In this document: piece after piece, positions 14,502 through 24,331 of the stretch
How positions within the stretch are numbered: position 1 is the first letter of the stretch
Layout of the letters: each line of letters starts with the position of its first letter
DNA from: Shewanella electrodiphila
Lineage (GTDB): Bacteria > Pseudomonadota > Gammaproteobacteria > Enterobacterales > Shewanellaceae
Assembly (NCBI RefSeq): GCF_023283985.1
Contig: NZ_JAKIKU010000013.1
Location: 1 to 64,000 of the forward strand
Direction of reading: 5' to 3'
DNA length: 64,000 nucleotides
Made by a program: the position numbers and the translations under genes
Notes under the pieces: model-generated
The model's input: the letters and a program-made list of their open reading frames with translations, nothing else
What the model was told of the DNA's origin: nothing
Databases searched by the model: none

Positions 14502-15158
14502 TTATTTTCGACCTAAAATCCGTAAAATCCGCAGGAACAAGTTAATAATATCCATGTAGAGCGCTGCAGCACTGTCGATAGCATTATCGACGGTTTTTGG
14601 TATTTGATTAGCACGACCCCAGTCATAACCAATATAACCACAAAAAATCAGCACTACTATCCAATCTAATATGCCGTGATGAATACCAAATACATAGATT
14701 TCAATCAGTTCAACCACGATAACCAGCAAGAGTGCAATCGTCAGCGCACCGGCAATTTTACTGAAAAAAGCGGGAAACAATGTGCCTAAACACATCATGC
14801 CAATGGTGACCAAGCCAGTAATTCTAATCGCTTCAGACACTAAAGCTGCATCATACTGACTGACGACTAAATTGATGATAAAACCAAACGGCACCACAAC
14901 AAAGTTGTAGCCAATAAAACTCACAATCGGTTTATCAGACGATGAAAACAGGTAAATACCGAGAAAACATGAAGCAAAATAGCCAATAAAAAACACCCAA
15001 GAATTAACTGAAGCAATGGCTTCTGGGGAGATGTTCGTTACCATCCACCAGTTCACGCCAAAACCCCAACAAAGGGTTAAACCTATGACCAAATTATACA
15101 GCGGACCACTGATAATATTATCCGTGGTATGCCTACGGTCAAAAACATTTGTTTCCAC
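14502..15158 (-). CDS. Bax inhibitor-1 (YccA/YbhL-like) family membrane protein
   Basis: The gene starts with GTG at 15158 behind AAGGA. The 218-residue protein has about seven hydrophobic segments. It ends with the family pattern FCGYIGYDWGRANQIPKT and a short helix. Bax-inhibitor-1 proteins are inner-membrane proteins with proposed ion-leak or protease-modulating roles; no precise role is established for this branch. It follows the DUF4870 gene by about 85 bases in the same direction. Confidence 0.82.
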   Translation of the reverse strand: METNVFDRRHTTDNIISGPLYNLVIGLTLCWGFGVNWWMVTNISPEAIASVNSWVFFIGYFASCFLGIYLFSSSDKPIVSFIGYNFVVVPFGFIINLVVSQYDAALVSEAIRITGLVTIGMMCLGTLFPAFFSKIAGALTIALLLVIVVELIEIYVFGIHHGILDWIVVLIFCGYIGYDWGRANQIPKTVDNAIDSAAALYMDIINLFLRILRILGRK

Positions 15159-15243
15159 TTAATATTCCTTTTAAGTGCGGCGCTTAACCAGCATGGCATA
15201 ACTGCACCATGCTGATGTTCAAGCACTATGAATTTACTCTGAT

Positions 15244-15594
15244 TTACTTAACTAAACGTAAAATATAAGGCACTTTGATGCTGTCACCTTTAGAGGCTGC
15301 AATTGCACCTAAAATACAAAATACTAGATTAAAAATACCTACAGCAAACATAGTTAACATGCCAATGACAATGATAAATAGCAGGCTTGAAATGAAGTAA
15401 CCAATAATGACCGTAATCGATAAGTTTAATGACTCTTTTGCTTGCTCACGGACAAACTCATCATCAGTTTTCACCAGATATAAAACTAAACCAGGGATAA
15501 AACCAAAAAAGATGGTGCCAATCCAGCAAAGTAGCGCTAGGTTTTTAGAATCTTGGTTAATTTCTTCGACTTGTAAACTTGTTTCTTCGCTCAT
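15244..15594 (-). CDS. DUF4870 (Tic20-like) membrane protein
   Basis: The 116-residue protein has a polar N-terminus followed by three or four hydrophobic segments. The pattern LALLCWIGTIFFGFIPGLVL and FVREQAKESLNLSITV is typical of DUF4870. Its function is not known. AAAGGA precedes the start. It lies upstream of the Bax-inhibitor-like gene and may be co-transcribed. Confidence 0.85.
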   Translation of the reverse strand: MSEETSLQVEEINQDSKNLALLCWIGTIFFGFIPGLVLYLVKTDDEFVREQAKESLNLSITVIIGYFISSLLFIIVIGMLTMFAVGIFNLVFCILGAIAASKGDSIKVPYILRLVK

Positions 15595-16033
15595 GTTGAA
15601 TCCTTTTTCATTCGCTTTATGCTGTTTTAAAAAATAATTAAATTATTGTTATTGAAGGCATATTAGGAATAGTTTGTTACAGGAGGATATAGAAAGGCGT
15701 GAAGAAAAAACTTGAAAGCTCCTTTTCACTGACTCAATAGCAATCCTTCACTATTCGACTAACAATATGTTCTGCAGTTAGATTAACCAGCATAAGCATG
15801 TTCCGCAATAGTTCCAGCGCTTAAATTTCAATTTAATTTAATTTATTAATCATTTAAAAACATTGCCTTAGTTAATATTTTATCTGCTCAGTAAAATGCC
15901 ATCAGTTTAAAACATTGATACTCAAACTTGCTTTGGCACATAAAGGTAACTATCGGTTTCTTGGCCCATATAAAGTAGCAGCTGAAGAGATTGGTAACCC
16001 TAATTTCATAGCCAAACAAGTGAGCAAAGACCT
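15595..16033. other. Intergenic region between divergent genes
   Basis: This 439-base A+T-rich stretch holds the promoters for the DUF4870 gene (minus) and the GGDEF gene (plus). No RNA gene, terminator or strong palindrome was seen. A frame at 15915-16109 overlaps the GGDEF start and is not supported. Confidence 0.5.
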
Positions 16034-18007
16034 ATGCATAACACCCTGCGAAATAAGAATATCCGTGTATTCAAGCTTATTTTTAGCACAGTGCTGTTCT
16101 TTGCGATAAGTTTATCTTTATACGTATTCAGCCAATATCAACGGATTACATCCGATCAGTTGACTCGAATTAATGACAGTCATAAGCAACGTTTGGCTTT
16201 CTCATCTCAACGCTTATCAGATGTGATTGAAGAAGTTGACGACATCATCAAAAAAATATCCACCAGCCCACAGATTGAGTTATTCAGCCAAACGCCAAGC
16301 AGCAGAAATCGCACTGCACTAGAAAACATGTTTTATTTCATTGTTAAAAATGAAAATGTTTACTCACACATTCGCTATTTGGATGCTTCAGGTATTGAGC
16401 TCATCAGGGTCAATAATAAGCAAAACAATATCGAGCGCATTCCTGCCTCTCAATTAGAAGATAAGTCAAAACGCCCTTATTTTCAGCATGCACAAGCACT
16501 TAAACAAGGCGAAATAGGAACCTGGCCTGTTGATATTGAAACTGAAAACGGCCAACTAATGAAGCCAATCCAAACCAGTTTACGGATCATCATGCCTGTT
16601 TATCACCTCAATGCACGTCAAGGCTATATCGTCATCAACCTCAGTGTGAATAACATCCTTAATGCCATTGAAGAAATGCAAAGCGACACCTTTATAACGC
16701 GGTTCATTGACGAAAACGGCAACTTACTCGCCAGTGACAAGCCATCTGAAGTCTTAGGCCATTTATTTAGCACGGATGAACAGCATAATCTTGCCAATGA
16801 TTTTGCTGTTTTATGGCAACAAATATTGTCTTCAGATGAAGGACGTTTAACCATCGATAGCATGGTTTACTCTTATACAGAGCTAGGACTCAGTGCCGTT
16901 TATGCACCATTAGGGAAATATATTCTTATTTCGTCGCCGACAAGTTCTGCGTATGTCACCGAACAAAAACAAAACCTACTAACTAAGGCTATTTTGCTGC
17001 TATTGCTCTTACTAGGATTTTGCAGCTATCTCTTCAAAATTTATAACAGCCATGAAAATAATCAAATGAATCAGCAACTCATGGAAGCTGCCTTTAATGG
17101 CATTGCCGGTGTCATTATTACCGATAAGCGCTTTAAGTTAGTCAAAACAAATCAAGTATTTGTGAGGGTTTCAGGCTTTACTGCTAATGAATTAATCGGC
17201 GAGTCACTGGCTAAGTTAAACCTGAAGTTTTCCCAAACGGAAATGGTCGCAATTCAACGTCATTTACAAGCAGATAATTGGCAAGGTGAAGTCATGGGAA
17301 CCAATAAGTCAGGCAGTGAATACGCCTTGATGGTACGCATTCAAGTACTCAGAAATAGTTTTAGCAGCGTGAAAAAATATGTGGTTACGTTTACTGATAT
17401 TACTCAGCGAAAGCAGTTGGAAGAAACCCTTAGAAATCAGAGTGAGTCTGACCCATTAACAGGCTTATGGAATCGAAGAAAGTTTGATGATGAACTGACT
17501 AAACTTAACATATTCACTAAGCGCTATAGTAATTATCAAGCCTGCTTAGGAATTATTGATATTGATTTTTTTAAAAAAATTAATGACCAATATGGTCACG
17601 ATGTTGGTGATGTAGCGCTTAAAAACTTAGCCAGTTTTCTAACTTCGCAATGCCGAGAAACTGACATTATTGCGCGTATTGGCGGGGAAGAATTTGCCAT
17701 TTTGATGCCTCATACTTCTCTTGAACAAGCGGAGGCTGTACTTAACCGCTTAAAACAAATGATCGCTAACAGTGAATTGATGCAATTTACTGTGAGTGGT
17801 GGAATTTCGAAAGTACAAGATGATGCCACCTTAGCTTTTAAGCATGCTGACATTGCCCTATACACTGCTAAAGCGGCTGGGAGAAATCAGATTCAAGCTT
17901 TCGATGCTAACTCACTTGAACATAGTAAAAAGTTGGCTGTAATTGCCCCTTTGAATCTTAAGCACGCCAACGATGATGTCAGTATTAAACAGCCAGTTAA
18001 TTTGTGA
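16034..18007 (+). CDS. Membrane-bound Cache-PAS-GGDEF diguanylate cyclase
   Basis: The 657-residue protein has membrane helices near 12-35 and 316-337 enclosing a periplasmic dCache-like sensor domain of about 280 residues. A cytoplasmic PAS domain (about 348-465) follows, then a GGDEF domain with intact GGEEF active site (ARIGGEEFAIL). The inhibitory I-site RETD lies five residues before GGEEF, so product inhibition is expected. The enzyme should make cyclic di-GMP in response to an extracytoplasmic small molecule; the ligand is not predictable. A weak ribosome site precedes the start. No partner gene is evident, although a chemoreceptor gene follows. Confidence 0.92.
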   Translation: MHNTLRNKNIRVFKLIFSTVLFFAISLSLYVFSQYQRITSDQLTRINDSHKQRLAFSSQRLSDVIEEVDDIIKKISTSPQIELFSQTPSSRNRTALENMFYFIVKNENVYSHIRYLDASGIELIRVNNKQNNIERIPASQLEDKSKRPYFQHAQALKQGEIGTWPVDIETENGQLMKPIQTSLRIIMPVYHLNARQGYIVINLSVNNILNAIEEMQSDTFITRFIDENGNLLASDKPSEVLGHLFSTDEQHNLANDFAVLWQQILSSDEGRLTIDSMVYSYTELGLSAVYAPLGKYILISSPTSSAYVTEQKQNLLTKAILLLLLLLGFCSYLFKIYNSHENNQMNQQLMEAAFNGIAGVIITDKRFKLVKTNQVFVRVSGFTANELIGESLAKLNLKFSQTEMVAIQRHLQADNWQGEVMGTNKSGSEYALMVRIQVLRNSFSSVKKYVVTFTDITQRKQLEETLRNQSESDPLTGLWNRRKFDDELTKLNIFTKRYSNYQACLGIIDIDFFKKINDQYGHDVGDVALKNLASFLTSQCRETDIIARIGGEEFAILMPHTSLEQAEAVLNRLKQMIANSELMQFTVSGGISKVQDDATLAFKHADIALYTAKAAGRNQIQAFDANSLEHSKKLAVIAPLNLKHANDDVSIKQPVNL

Positions 18008-18364
18008 GTATGATCAAGTAAACTGATTAAACTATTTTAAAATTTAGCCGATACAAGTTGACTGTAGAGAACTGCATTCACTAGATGATTAAGCTGAATT
18101 CGCGTTATGCCATAAACATAAAACACGCATACTGGGATCTCTCTCGAATTAATTGCTATTCATTGGCGTTACCATGCCTTGTTACATGATTCACAATATA
18201 TGACTCAACAATATATTACCGAAAAGCTGAACATTAATAACCTGAACATGGGCTCATACTGCTAACTAAACCATAGATAATTCAGATTCAACTAGAATAA
18301 ATTATCGTGAGTTTAACAGACGAAGTTACTGCTCAAGTTTGGCTTTGGTAAAGGAATATTTAAG

Positions 18365-19819
18365 ATGAAACAAATCAATTTTCGCAAAGTCGATGCCATA
18401 CTGATCAAGTTAAGCTTAAATGGTAAATTTTGGGTAATTTGCACTTTAGTCACCCTGATTACCGCGACGGTGGCCCTTAGTACTTACTTTAATACCACCG
18501 CAAACATCAAATCTGCCTCAGAGCAATCAGTCCAATCAAGAGTCAATGCACTGGCCGAAAGCGCTCAACTGCAATCCCTTGAAGGCCAAGAGCTATCTCA
18601 ATATGCGCAACAACTCAATGCGTCTATAGGCTCGTTAATGCAACCACGCCGCAGTGGTGACAATGTCACAGTGAGTGCCCCGATTAATAACCAAGCATTA
18701 GTCATCACTGTTAATGTCGCTAAACAAGAAGCCGATGCACTCTCAAGCGCCAGTAGCTCACTCTTATTCGCCTTTATCGGTTTACTGCCGCTGTACTTAG
18801 TGTGCTATTGGACTTCAACCTCTCTCGGTGGCGGATTATGGGACATGTATGTTGCCATCAAACGCCTTGCTGACGGCGACCTCAGTCAACGGCTTAACTT
18901 TTTTGGTACTGATGATTTCAGCTTAATCGCCCGTGAAATTGATCGTAGCGCCGATAATATGAGTGAAATGGTCACCGCAATTGCTGCTAATGCGCAAACG
19001 CTGTCTGAAGCGGCGAATGAATTTAATCAGCAAGCTAATCAAAGTGAAGAACTAACCCAGTATCAACACGAATTTTTAGATACGGTATCCGTCGCGATGA
19101 CGCAAATGACAGCGGCTATTGAAGATGTATCTCAAAATGCCAGCAGCACGTCAGAACAAAGCCAAGAAAACGCATCGCAAGCCAGTAATAGCCAAGCGCA
19201 AATTGCTGAAGCAGTTAATCGTATTGGTACCCTAACCAGTCGAATCTCAGAAGCTTCAACCTCGGTAGGCGAGTTATCTCAAGCGGCAGCCAATATTGGT
19301 GCTGTAGTGACCACGATTAATAGTATTTCAGAGCAAACAAATTTACTGGCGCTCAACGCGGCTATCGAAGCAGCGCGAGCCGGTGAACAAGGTCGAGGGT
19401 TTGCAGTGGTAGCAGATGAAGTGCGAACCCTGGCAAGTCGCACCCAGCAAGCCACAGTTGAAATTCAAACCATGATTGAAGGGCTACAAAAAGACACCAA
19501 TACCTTATCGCATATCACCACGGATATTGTATCTCAAGCAGATCAAGGTAGAAGTGCAATTGAGTCAGTGGGTCATGATGTGGATAGTATGGTGACTTCA
19601 ATTAGTAGTGTGTTTGATATGAGTTCACAAATAGCAGCGTCATCTGAAGAACAAAGCGCGGCATCACGTGATATTGCAGGTCAGCTAAACGATATTCGCG
19701 GCCAAGCAGAAACCATTAGAGAAACCGCTCACCGCTCAGTAGCACTTGCAGCCAATTTAACCCAATCGTCTGTTGGGCTTGATGATATTTTGAAGCAGTA
19801 CACGCTTGCTGAAAAATAG
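18365..19819 (+). CDS. Methyl-accepting chemotaxis protein
   Basis: The 484-residue receptor has helices near 22-42 and 133-153 around a short periplasmic region of about 90 residues, then a HAMP linker ([10 protein letters not shown]) and a coiled-coil signalling domain. The hairpin tip [20 protein letters not shown], continuing [15 protein letters not shown], is the conserved CheA/CheW contact. The sensor region is too small for a full Cache domain and the ligand is unknown. The gene is 357 bases from the cyclase and has its own promoter region. Confidence 0.93.
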   Translation: MKQINFRKVDAILIKLSLNGKFWVICTLVTLITATVALSTYFNTTANIKSASEQSVQSRVNALAESAQLQSLEGQELSQYAQQLNASIGSLMQPRRSGDNVTVSAPINNQALVITVNVAKQEADALSSASSSLLFAFIGLLPLYLVCYWTSTSLGGGLWDMYVAIKRLADGDLSQRLNFFGTDDFSLIAREIDRSADNMSEMVTAIAANAQTLSEAANEFNQQANQSEELTQYQHEFLDTVSVAMTQMTAAIEDVSQNASSTSEQSQENASQASNSQAQIAEAVNRIGTLTSRISEASTSVGELSQAAANIGAVVTTINSISEQTNLLALNAAIEAARAGEQGRGFAVVADEVRTLASRTQQATVEIQTMIEGLQKDTNTLSHITTDIVSQADQGRSAIESVGHDVDSMVTSISSVFDMSSQIAASSEEQSAASRDIAGQLNDIRGQAETIRETAHRSVALAANLTQSSVGLDDILKQYTLAEK

Positions 19820-19886
19820 CAGCGTCTACACATCAATGCCATAGTGTTTAGTATTAATTAAATGAGTACTTCACTAACTAAACTAA

Positions 19887-19918
19887 TAAAAAAACCAGCA
19901 ATCATGCTGGTTTTTTGT
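19887..19918. terminator. Bidirectional terminator
   Basis: Symmetric aaaaaaccagca / tgctggtttttt hairpin between the convergent chemoreceptor and phosphorylase genes; both directions end in a U-run. Confidence 0.9.
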
Positions 19919-19947
19919 TTAAATATCCAAAATTTATTTAACTGATA

Positions 19948-21690
19948 TTACGCCACATTACTGATCCAAACGGTTTGATAAGGCTCTAATAATTGCGTTG
20001 CAGTAATGTCATTAATCACTTCACCATCAATCAAATCAAACCAGGTTTCTGTGCCAATTAAATTAAGCTCGGCTAAGGGTAAGTCCATCGGTTGATCGGT
20101 GATGTTACTGATACAAAAAACACTTTGTCTTCGATCGCGGCTTTGACGCCAAAAACCAAATAACTGTAAGCCTAAATGCAAGGTAAATTGAGTCGCATTA
20201 GGGTTAAATGCTTTTTGACTCGTTCGAATGCTGATCAGTTTAGTTAATGACGCTAACACCTTACTGTGAACATTATTTTCATCAGCTAATAAACCATTAA
20301 GCGCCTGACAATCCCAGCGGTGACGATTGATAGAACGATTATGAGAGGTGTTAGCGAGCTTTTCATAATCATTGCCAGTACCGAGTAGACTGTGAATATA
20401 AATACCAGGGATACCTTCCAGCCCTAACATAATTGCATGGGCACAGGTAAATCGCGCCAAACCAAACGGATCTTTACCCTTTGTCGTCCCTTGCAGCGCG
20501 TCAATTAACGCTATGTTCATTTCATAAGGTTTTTTCTGGCCATCTTCGCTGGTTCGGCTGGAAATTTTGCCACCAAATAAGGTCATGGTGTCCACCAACA
20601 CCTTGATCTCTTCATCTTCCAATATCCCTTCCACTGGGCGTAAACCAACGCCGTCATGAGAAGCAATAAAATTGAAATAAGTGGTACCGTCTTGCGCTGG
20701 TGGCATACTCATTTGCCAACGCTTTAAATACAAACAACTACCTGTAATCAAAGTATTGATAAGTAACGGCGGCAAAGAGAAGTTATAAATACAGTGGGCT
20801 TCGTTAGCATTACCAAAATAGGTCAAGTTTTGAGTATTAGGAATATTCGTTTCAGTGATAACGACTGCATCATGTTGTGCGTGCTCGATAAGCGTGCGCA
20901 GCAGGCGGATAACTTCATGGGTTTGCGGCAAATTAATGGATTTGGTGCCAACGATTTTCCATAAAAAAGCGACTGCATCTAAGCGGAAAATATTCACTCC
21001 AGCATCAAGATACTGACGAATAATCCGCACAAATTCCAACAAGACTTGTGGGTTTCTAAAATCAAAATCGACTTGGTCATGGCTGAACGTACACCACACA
21101 TGCTGCAAGCCTTTACTGGTTTGTGTCGGCCTGAGTAAATCAGAGGTTCTTGGGCGCACGACTTCTGCCAAGTCATCTTCGACATTGGCAGTAAAAAAGT
21201 AATCGTGACCGACTCCTTCACCTTTAATGAAGTTTTGAAACCATGCACTTCGGCTAGAGCAATGGTTTATCACTAAATCTGACATCAACCTGCGTTTTGC
21301 AGCAATGGTCTCAATATCAGACCAGTCCCCTAAGCCATCATTGACACTGGAATAATCGATAACAGCAAAACCATCGTCGGAGCTAAACGGAAAAAACGGC
21401 AATATATGCACCGAATTAATGCACTCAAGATGAGTGTCCATAAATTCAGATAAGGTCGCGAGCGGATTTTGATTCGGACACATGATGCTGTCACCGTAGG
21501 TAATCATCACCACATCTTGTTCTGACCAATGATTACTAAACGGTTTCGGGGTAAATCCACCTTGCTCGATACGCATTGCATCAATTAAAGCATCAGCGAT
21601 CTCATCGCTTTCAAGCGCTAATTCAACATCTTTATAGATGCTATCAAGTTGCTGTGTAAGCTTGTGTTTTAAACATTCTAATTCTGTCAT
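19948..21690 (-). CDS. GH13_18 phosphorylase, probably glucosylglycerate phosphorylase
   Basis: The 580-residue enzyme is of the sucrose-phosphorylase type. [11 protein letters not shown] holds the nucleophile Asp, [10 protein letters not shown] the acid/base Glu and [10 protein letters not shown] the third acidic residue. These enzymes cleave an alpha-glucoside with phosphate to give glucose 1-phosphate. Many relatives are annotated sucrose phosphorylase. Placement directly after genes for glucosyl-3-phosphoglycerate synthase and phosphatase argues that the substrate is glucosylglycerate (EC 2.4.1.352), an inference from context. It is the last gene of the operon, ended by the terminator at 19887-19918. 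Confidence 0.82.
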   Translation of the reverse strand: MTELECLKHKLTQQLDSIYKDVELALESDEIADALIDAMRIEQGGFTPKPFSNHWSEQDVVMITYGDSIMCPNQNPLATLSEFMDTHLECINSVHILPFFPFSSDDGFAVIDYSSVNDGLGDWSDIETIAAKRRLMSDLVINHCSSRSAWFQNFIKGEGVGHDYFFTANVEDDLAEVVRPRTSDLLRPTQTSKGLQHVWCTFSHDQVDFDFRNPQVLLEFVRIIRQYLDAGVNIFRLDAVAFLWKIVGTKSINLPQTHEVIRLLRTLIEHAQHDAVVITETNIPNTQNLTYFGNANEAHCIYNFSLPPLLINTLITGSCLYLKRWQMSMPPAQDGTTYFNFIASHDGVGLRPVEGILEDEEIKVLVDTMTLFGGKISSRTSEDGQKKPYEMNIALIDALQGTTKGKDPFGLARFTCAHAIMLGLEGIPGIYIHSLLGTGNDYEKLANTSHNRSINRHRWDCQALNGLLADENNVHSKVLASLTKLISIRTSQKAFNPNATQFTLHLGLQLFGFWRQSRDRRQSVFCISNITDQPMDLPLAELNLIGTETWFDLIDGEVINDITATQLLEPYQTVWISNVA

Positions 21691-21756
21691 TTGTCTTTCT
21701 TCTAACCTGAGTCATTTCTACTCACTACCAAGCCCTTGAAGCCAGCGGCTTTAGCG

Positions 21757-21830
21757 ACTAAATCTAAGCGCTAAATCTAAGCACTAAATCTAAGTACTAA
21801 ACCTAGGTACTTAATCTGAGTACTAAATCG
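21757..21830. repeat. Tandem repeat of a 13-bp unit
   Basis: About five and a half copies of actaaatctaagt, slightly diverged toward the right end (acctaggt, ttaatctgagt). It lies between the glycosyltransferase and phosphorylase genes of one operon, a place where copy-number changes would alter the leader of the last gene. Confidence 0.88.
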
Positions 21831-21882
21831 TTTAAGGACTTTGCAGTGAAAACCATAGACCAGAAAACCCAACACTCATAAC

Positions 21883-23103
21883 TTACATGAACTCGGCGTT
21901 ATCTGCTTCGACAGCGGCTTTAAGCTGTTCGAGTACATCCGGCATTGCGCTAATCACGCGGCTCCACGTTGGCATGAACGGCGTTTCCATCGGATTATCT
22001 AAAAAGCGTTGCCCTGCTGTGACAATATTTTGGGTGAACATTTCTACTGCTTTTTCTTCAGTATGAATATCAGTAGTGAGCCCATTCATCAACGCATCAT
22101 TATGATAGGTTTCTACGTAATCGAGTGCGATACGGTAGTAAGTGGCTTTTAAGGTTCTAAAGGCTTCTGTATTAAAGGTTTCCCCTTGGGTTGCCAACTT
22201 TCTAAAAAAAGCCTTAGTGATATCAATCGACATTTTAGATAAGCCAGCCTCAGCATTATCTAAGGATAAATCCTGATGCTTATGATCATAATTATCCGCA
22301 ATATCCACCTGACAAATACGGTTATGAGCATAGTTACGGTGCATTTCACTGAGTACACCAATTTCAAGACCCCAATCGCTAGGAATACGCAGATCGTTTA
22401 ATACGTCACGGCGAAATGAAAACTCACCCGCCAATGGGTAACGAAAACTGTCCATATATTCTAGATATTCATTGTGTCCTAAAACCCTCTGAAGCGCCTT
22501 AATCAATGGGGTCACTAGTAATCGTGATACGCGGCCATTGATTTTCCCATCCGACATACGGGCATAAAAACCTTTACTAAATTCGTAATTAAACTGTGGA
22601 TTGGCCACTGGGTATAACAGACGAGCAAGTAATGATTTTTCATAAGTGACAATATCGCAATCATGCAGTGCCACCGATTCCGTTTTACCAGACGCTAAGG
22701 TGTAACCCATGCAATACCAGACATTTCGTCCTTTACCGAGTTCTTTTGGTGCTAAACCTAACTTACTCAGTTTGGCATCTAATGCCTGCAATCTAGGGCC
22801 ATCATTCCACAATACTCGATGATGTTGCGGCAGTTGATTAAAGAAACCAAGCGCTTGCTTATATTGCTCTTTATCAGCCCTATCAAGCCCAATAACAATC
22901 TCACTGAGATAGGGTACTTCTTTTAACTTACTGATTATCTGCGGTAAGGCTTCGCCTTCAAGCTCTGAATATAATGAAGGCAAGATCAAGCCTAAAGGAC
23001 GGGTTTTAGAAAACTTGAGTAAGTCCTTTTCCATTTCATCATGGGTACGCTGAGTTAAGTTATGTAGCGTAGTAACAATGCCATTTTGGTAAAAATCGGC
23101 CAT
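21883..23103 (-). CDS. gpgS: Glucosyl-3-phosphoglycerate synthase-like glycosyltransferase
   Basis: The start MADFYQNG at 23103 is chosen because GAGGAGG lies 6 bases upstream and the ATG directly follows the stop codon of the phosphatase gene. The 406-residue GT-A fold enzyme shows GKGRNVWYCMGYTL and the metal-binding HDCDIVTYE, which match the glucosyl/mannosyl-3-phosphoglycerate synthase family. It should transfer a sugar from a nucleotide donor to 3-phosphoglycerate. Glucosyl rather than mannosyl is inferred from the phosphorylase beside it. The product is a compatible solute for salt or nitrogen-limited conditions. Confidence 0.82.
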   Translation of the reverse strand: MADFYQNGIVTTLHNLTQRTHDEMEKDLLKFSKTRPLGLILPSLYSELEGEALPQIISKLKEVPYLSEIVIGLDRADKEQYKQALGFFNQLPQHHRVLWNDGPRLQALDAKLSKLGLAPKELGKGRNVWYCMGYTLASGKTESVALHDCDIVTYEKSLLARLLYPVANPQFNYEFSKGFYARMSDGKINGRVSRLLVTPLIKALQRVLGHNEYLEYMDSFRYPLAGEFSFRRDVLNDLRIPSDWGLEIGVLSEMHRNYAHNRICQVDIADNYDHKHQDLSLDNAEAGLSKMSIDITKAFFRKLATQGETFNTEAFRTLKATYYRIALDYVETYHNDALMNGLTTDIHTEEKAVEMFTQNIVTAGQRFLDNPMETPFMPTWSRVISAMPDVLEQLKAAVEADNAEFM

Positions 23104-23104
23104 G

Positions 23105-23959
23105 TTATGCCTCCTCAAGTGTGAATGATGGTGTGGATGTCGATGACTCTAATAACAAGGCCTGCAAACATTCAGCCCAACCTTTAGGGCCATAATGCTT
23201 GCTCTGCATGGTTTTGTTGTCTGTGATGATTTTTGGAAAAGTATGAGTGGGTGACTTAATTTGAATTGCCACATCAGCGGCCTCTAACATGGCGCTGTCA
23301 TTACCACTGTCGCCTAGGGCGATGGTTTGCACGCTGGTTTGATACTTGTCTGCATACACTTGCGCAAGCCAATCCATTGCGCGACCTTTATCTGTATGAC
23401 CGCCCACATGTAAAAAACGACCTCCTTGAAGCATATTCGCTCCAAGGCTGTTCATATGTTCTATGAAGGCTCTTTTTCGGCTTTCATCGGCCGTCCAAAG
23501 TACAGGCTCGGAATAATGTCTCACTAAGGCTAAGGTCGCCTTTTCAGCTGATAAATCAGTAAACTCACATAACTCTTCTGCAGTTAAAGTTGAAAAGCCA
23601 ATATAGTCGCTGGCAAAATCACTCGCCTTTGAATCTAATAGCTGTAGCCAATGTTCGCGGGGTTCACAAAACTCTTTTACCCAATAGTAACCTTGGGTAA
23701 TTGTGTCAGCAGGTTGGGTATCAAAATAGCCGATGGGGATATAAACCACCGCGCCATTTTCAGAAATAAAAGGAGAATTGAAACCAATTGTCTGTTGGAT
23801 TTTTTCCATTTCAGCAAAGGTTTTACTGGTATTAGCAATGATGGGAATTTGTTTTTCTACCAAAGCCTCAATCACCCCGATTGCACTCGAAAAGCTATAA
23901 TCGTAATGATCCAGTAACGTGCCATCCATGTCGGTAAAAATAAGCGGTCTTGTCGTCAT
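23105..23959 (-). CDS. mpgP: Glucosyl/mannosyl-3-phosphoglycerate phosphatase (HAD family)
   Basis: The 284-residue protein begins with the HAD nucleophile motif FTDMDGTLLD and continues with ANTSKTFAEM (motif II) and ALGDSGNDSAMLEAADVAIQ (motif IV), with a Cof-type cap between. The layout matches the mannosyl-3-phosphoglycerate phosphatase family. It should remove the phosphate from the synthase product to give glucosylglycerate. AAGGGA precedes the start. It is the first gene of a three-gene operon and is translationally coupled to the synthase (TAA then ATG after one base). Confidence 0.88.
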   Translation of the reverse strand: MTTRPLIFTDMDGTLLDHYDYSFSSAIGVIEALVEKQIPIIANTSKTFAEMEKIQQTIGFNSPFISENGAVVYIPIGYFDTQPADTITQGYYWVKEFCEPREHWLQLLDSKASDFASDYIGFSTLTAEELCEFTDLSAEKATLALVRHYSEPVLWTADESRKRAFIEHMNSLGANMLQGGRFLHVGGHTDKGRAMDWLAQVYADKYQTSVQTIALGDSGNDSAMLEAADVAIQIKSPTHTFPKIITDNKTMQSKHYGPKGWAECLQALLLESSTSTPSFTLEEA

Positions 23960-24331
23960 ATTTATTCCCTTCCGTTCGCAAACAAAAAATATCTCTGTTT
24001 AAAACGTTTCAGGTTATATGCCAGATCGTAATAGGCTGCACTAAATTGGAACAGACAGAGGCTTTAACCATTGAAAGTAATCAATAAATTATTGAGTGAT
24101 ATTTGCAAAACAAATACTGCTTTTGAGGTAATTAAGGGCATTGTTGCGAGGTTTTAAAACAACTTACGCACCAATAGGGTGCAAAACTTGGTCATTGAGT
24201 TGCTCAGAGAGAGCCACTTTAATCATCATCTTTTAAATAATAAACGAGGTAAACTTATGCGGCCCCAAAGCTTGAATTGCTAGGCTATTTAATAAATTTT
24301 TAATGCTCAGAAAGAAAAACAACAGTTTACT
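23960..24331. other. Intergenic region
   Basis: This 372-base stretch lies upstream of the phosphatase gene and downstream of the GGDEF gene, both on the minus strand. The promoter of the glucosylglycerate operon must lie here. No clear operator, RNA or terminator was seen. Confidence 0.45.

Noticed and set aside
15915-16109. Small frame upstream of the GGDEF gene
   Set aside because: It overlaps the cyclase start in another frame and shows no domain or good ribosome site.
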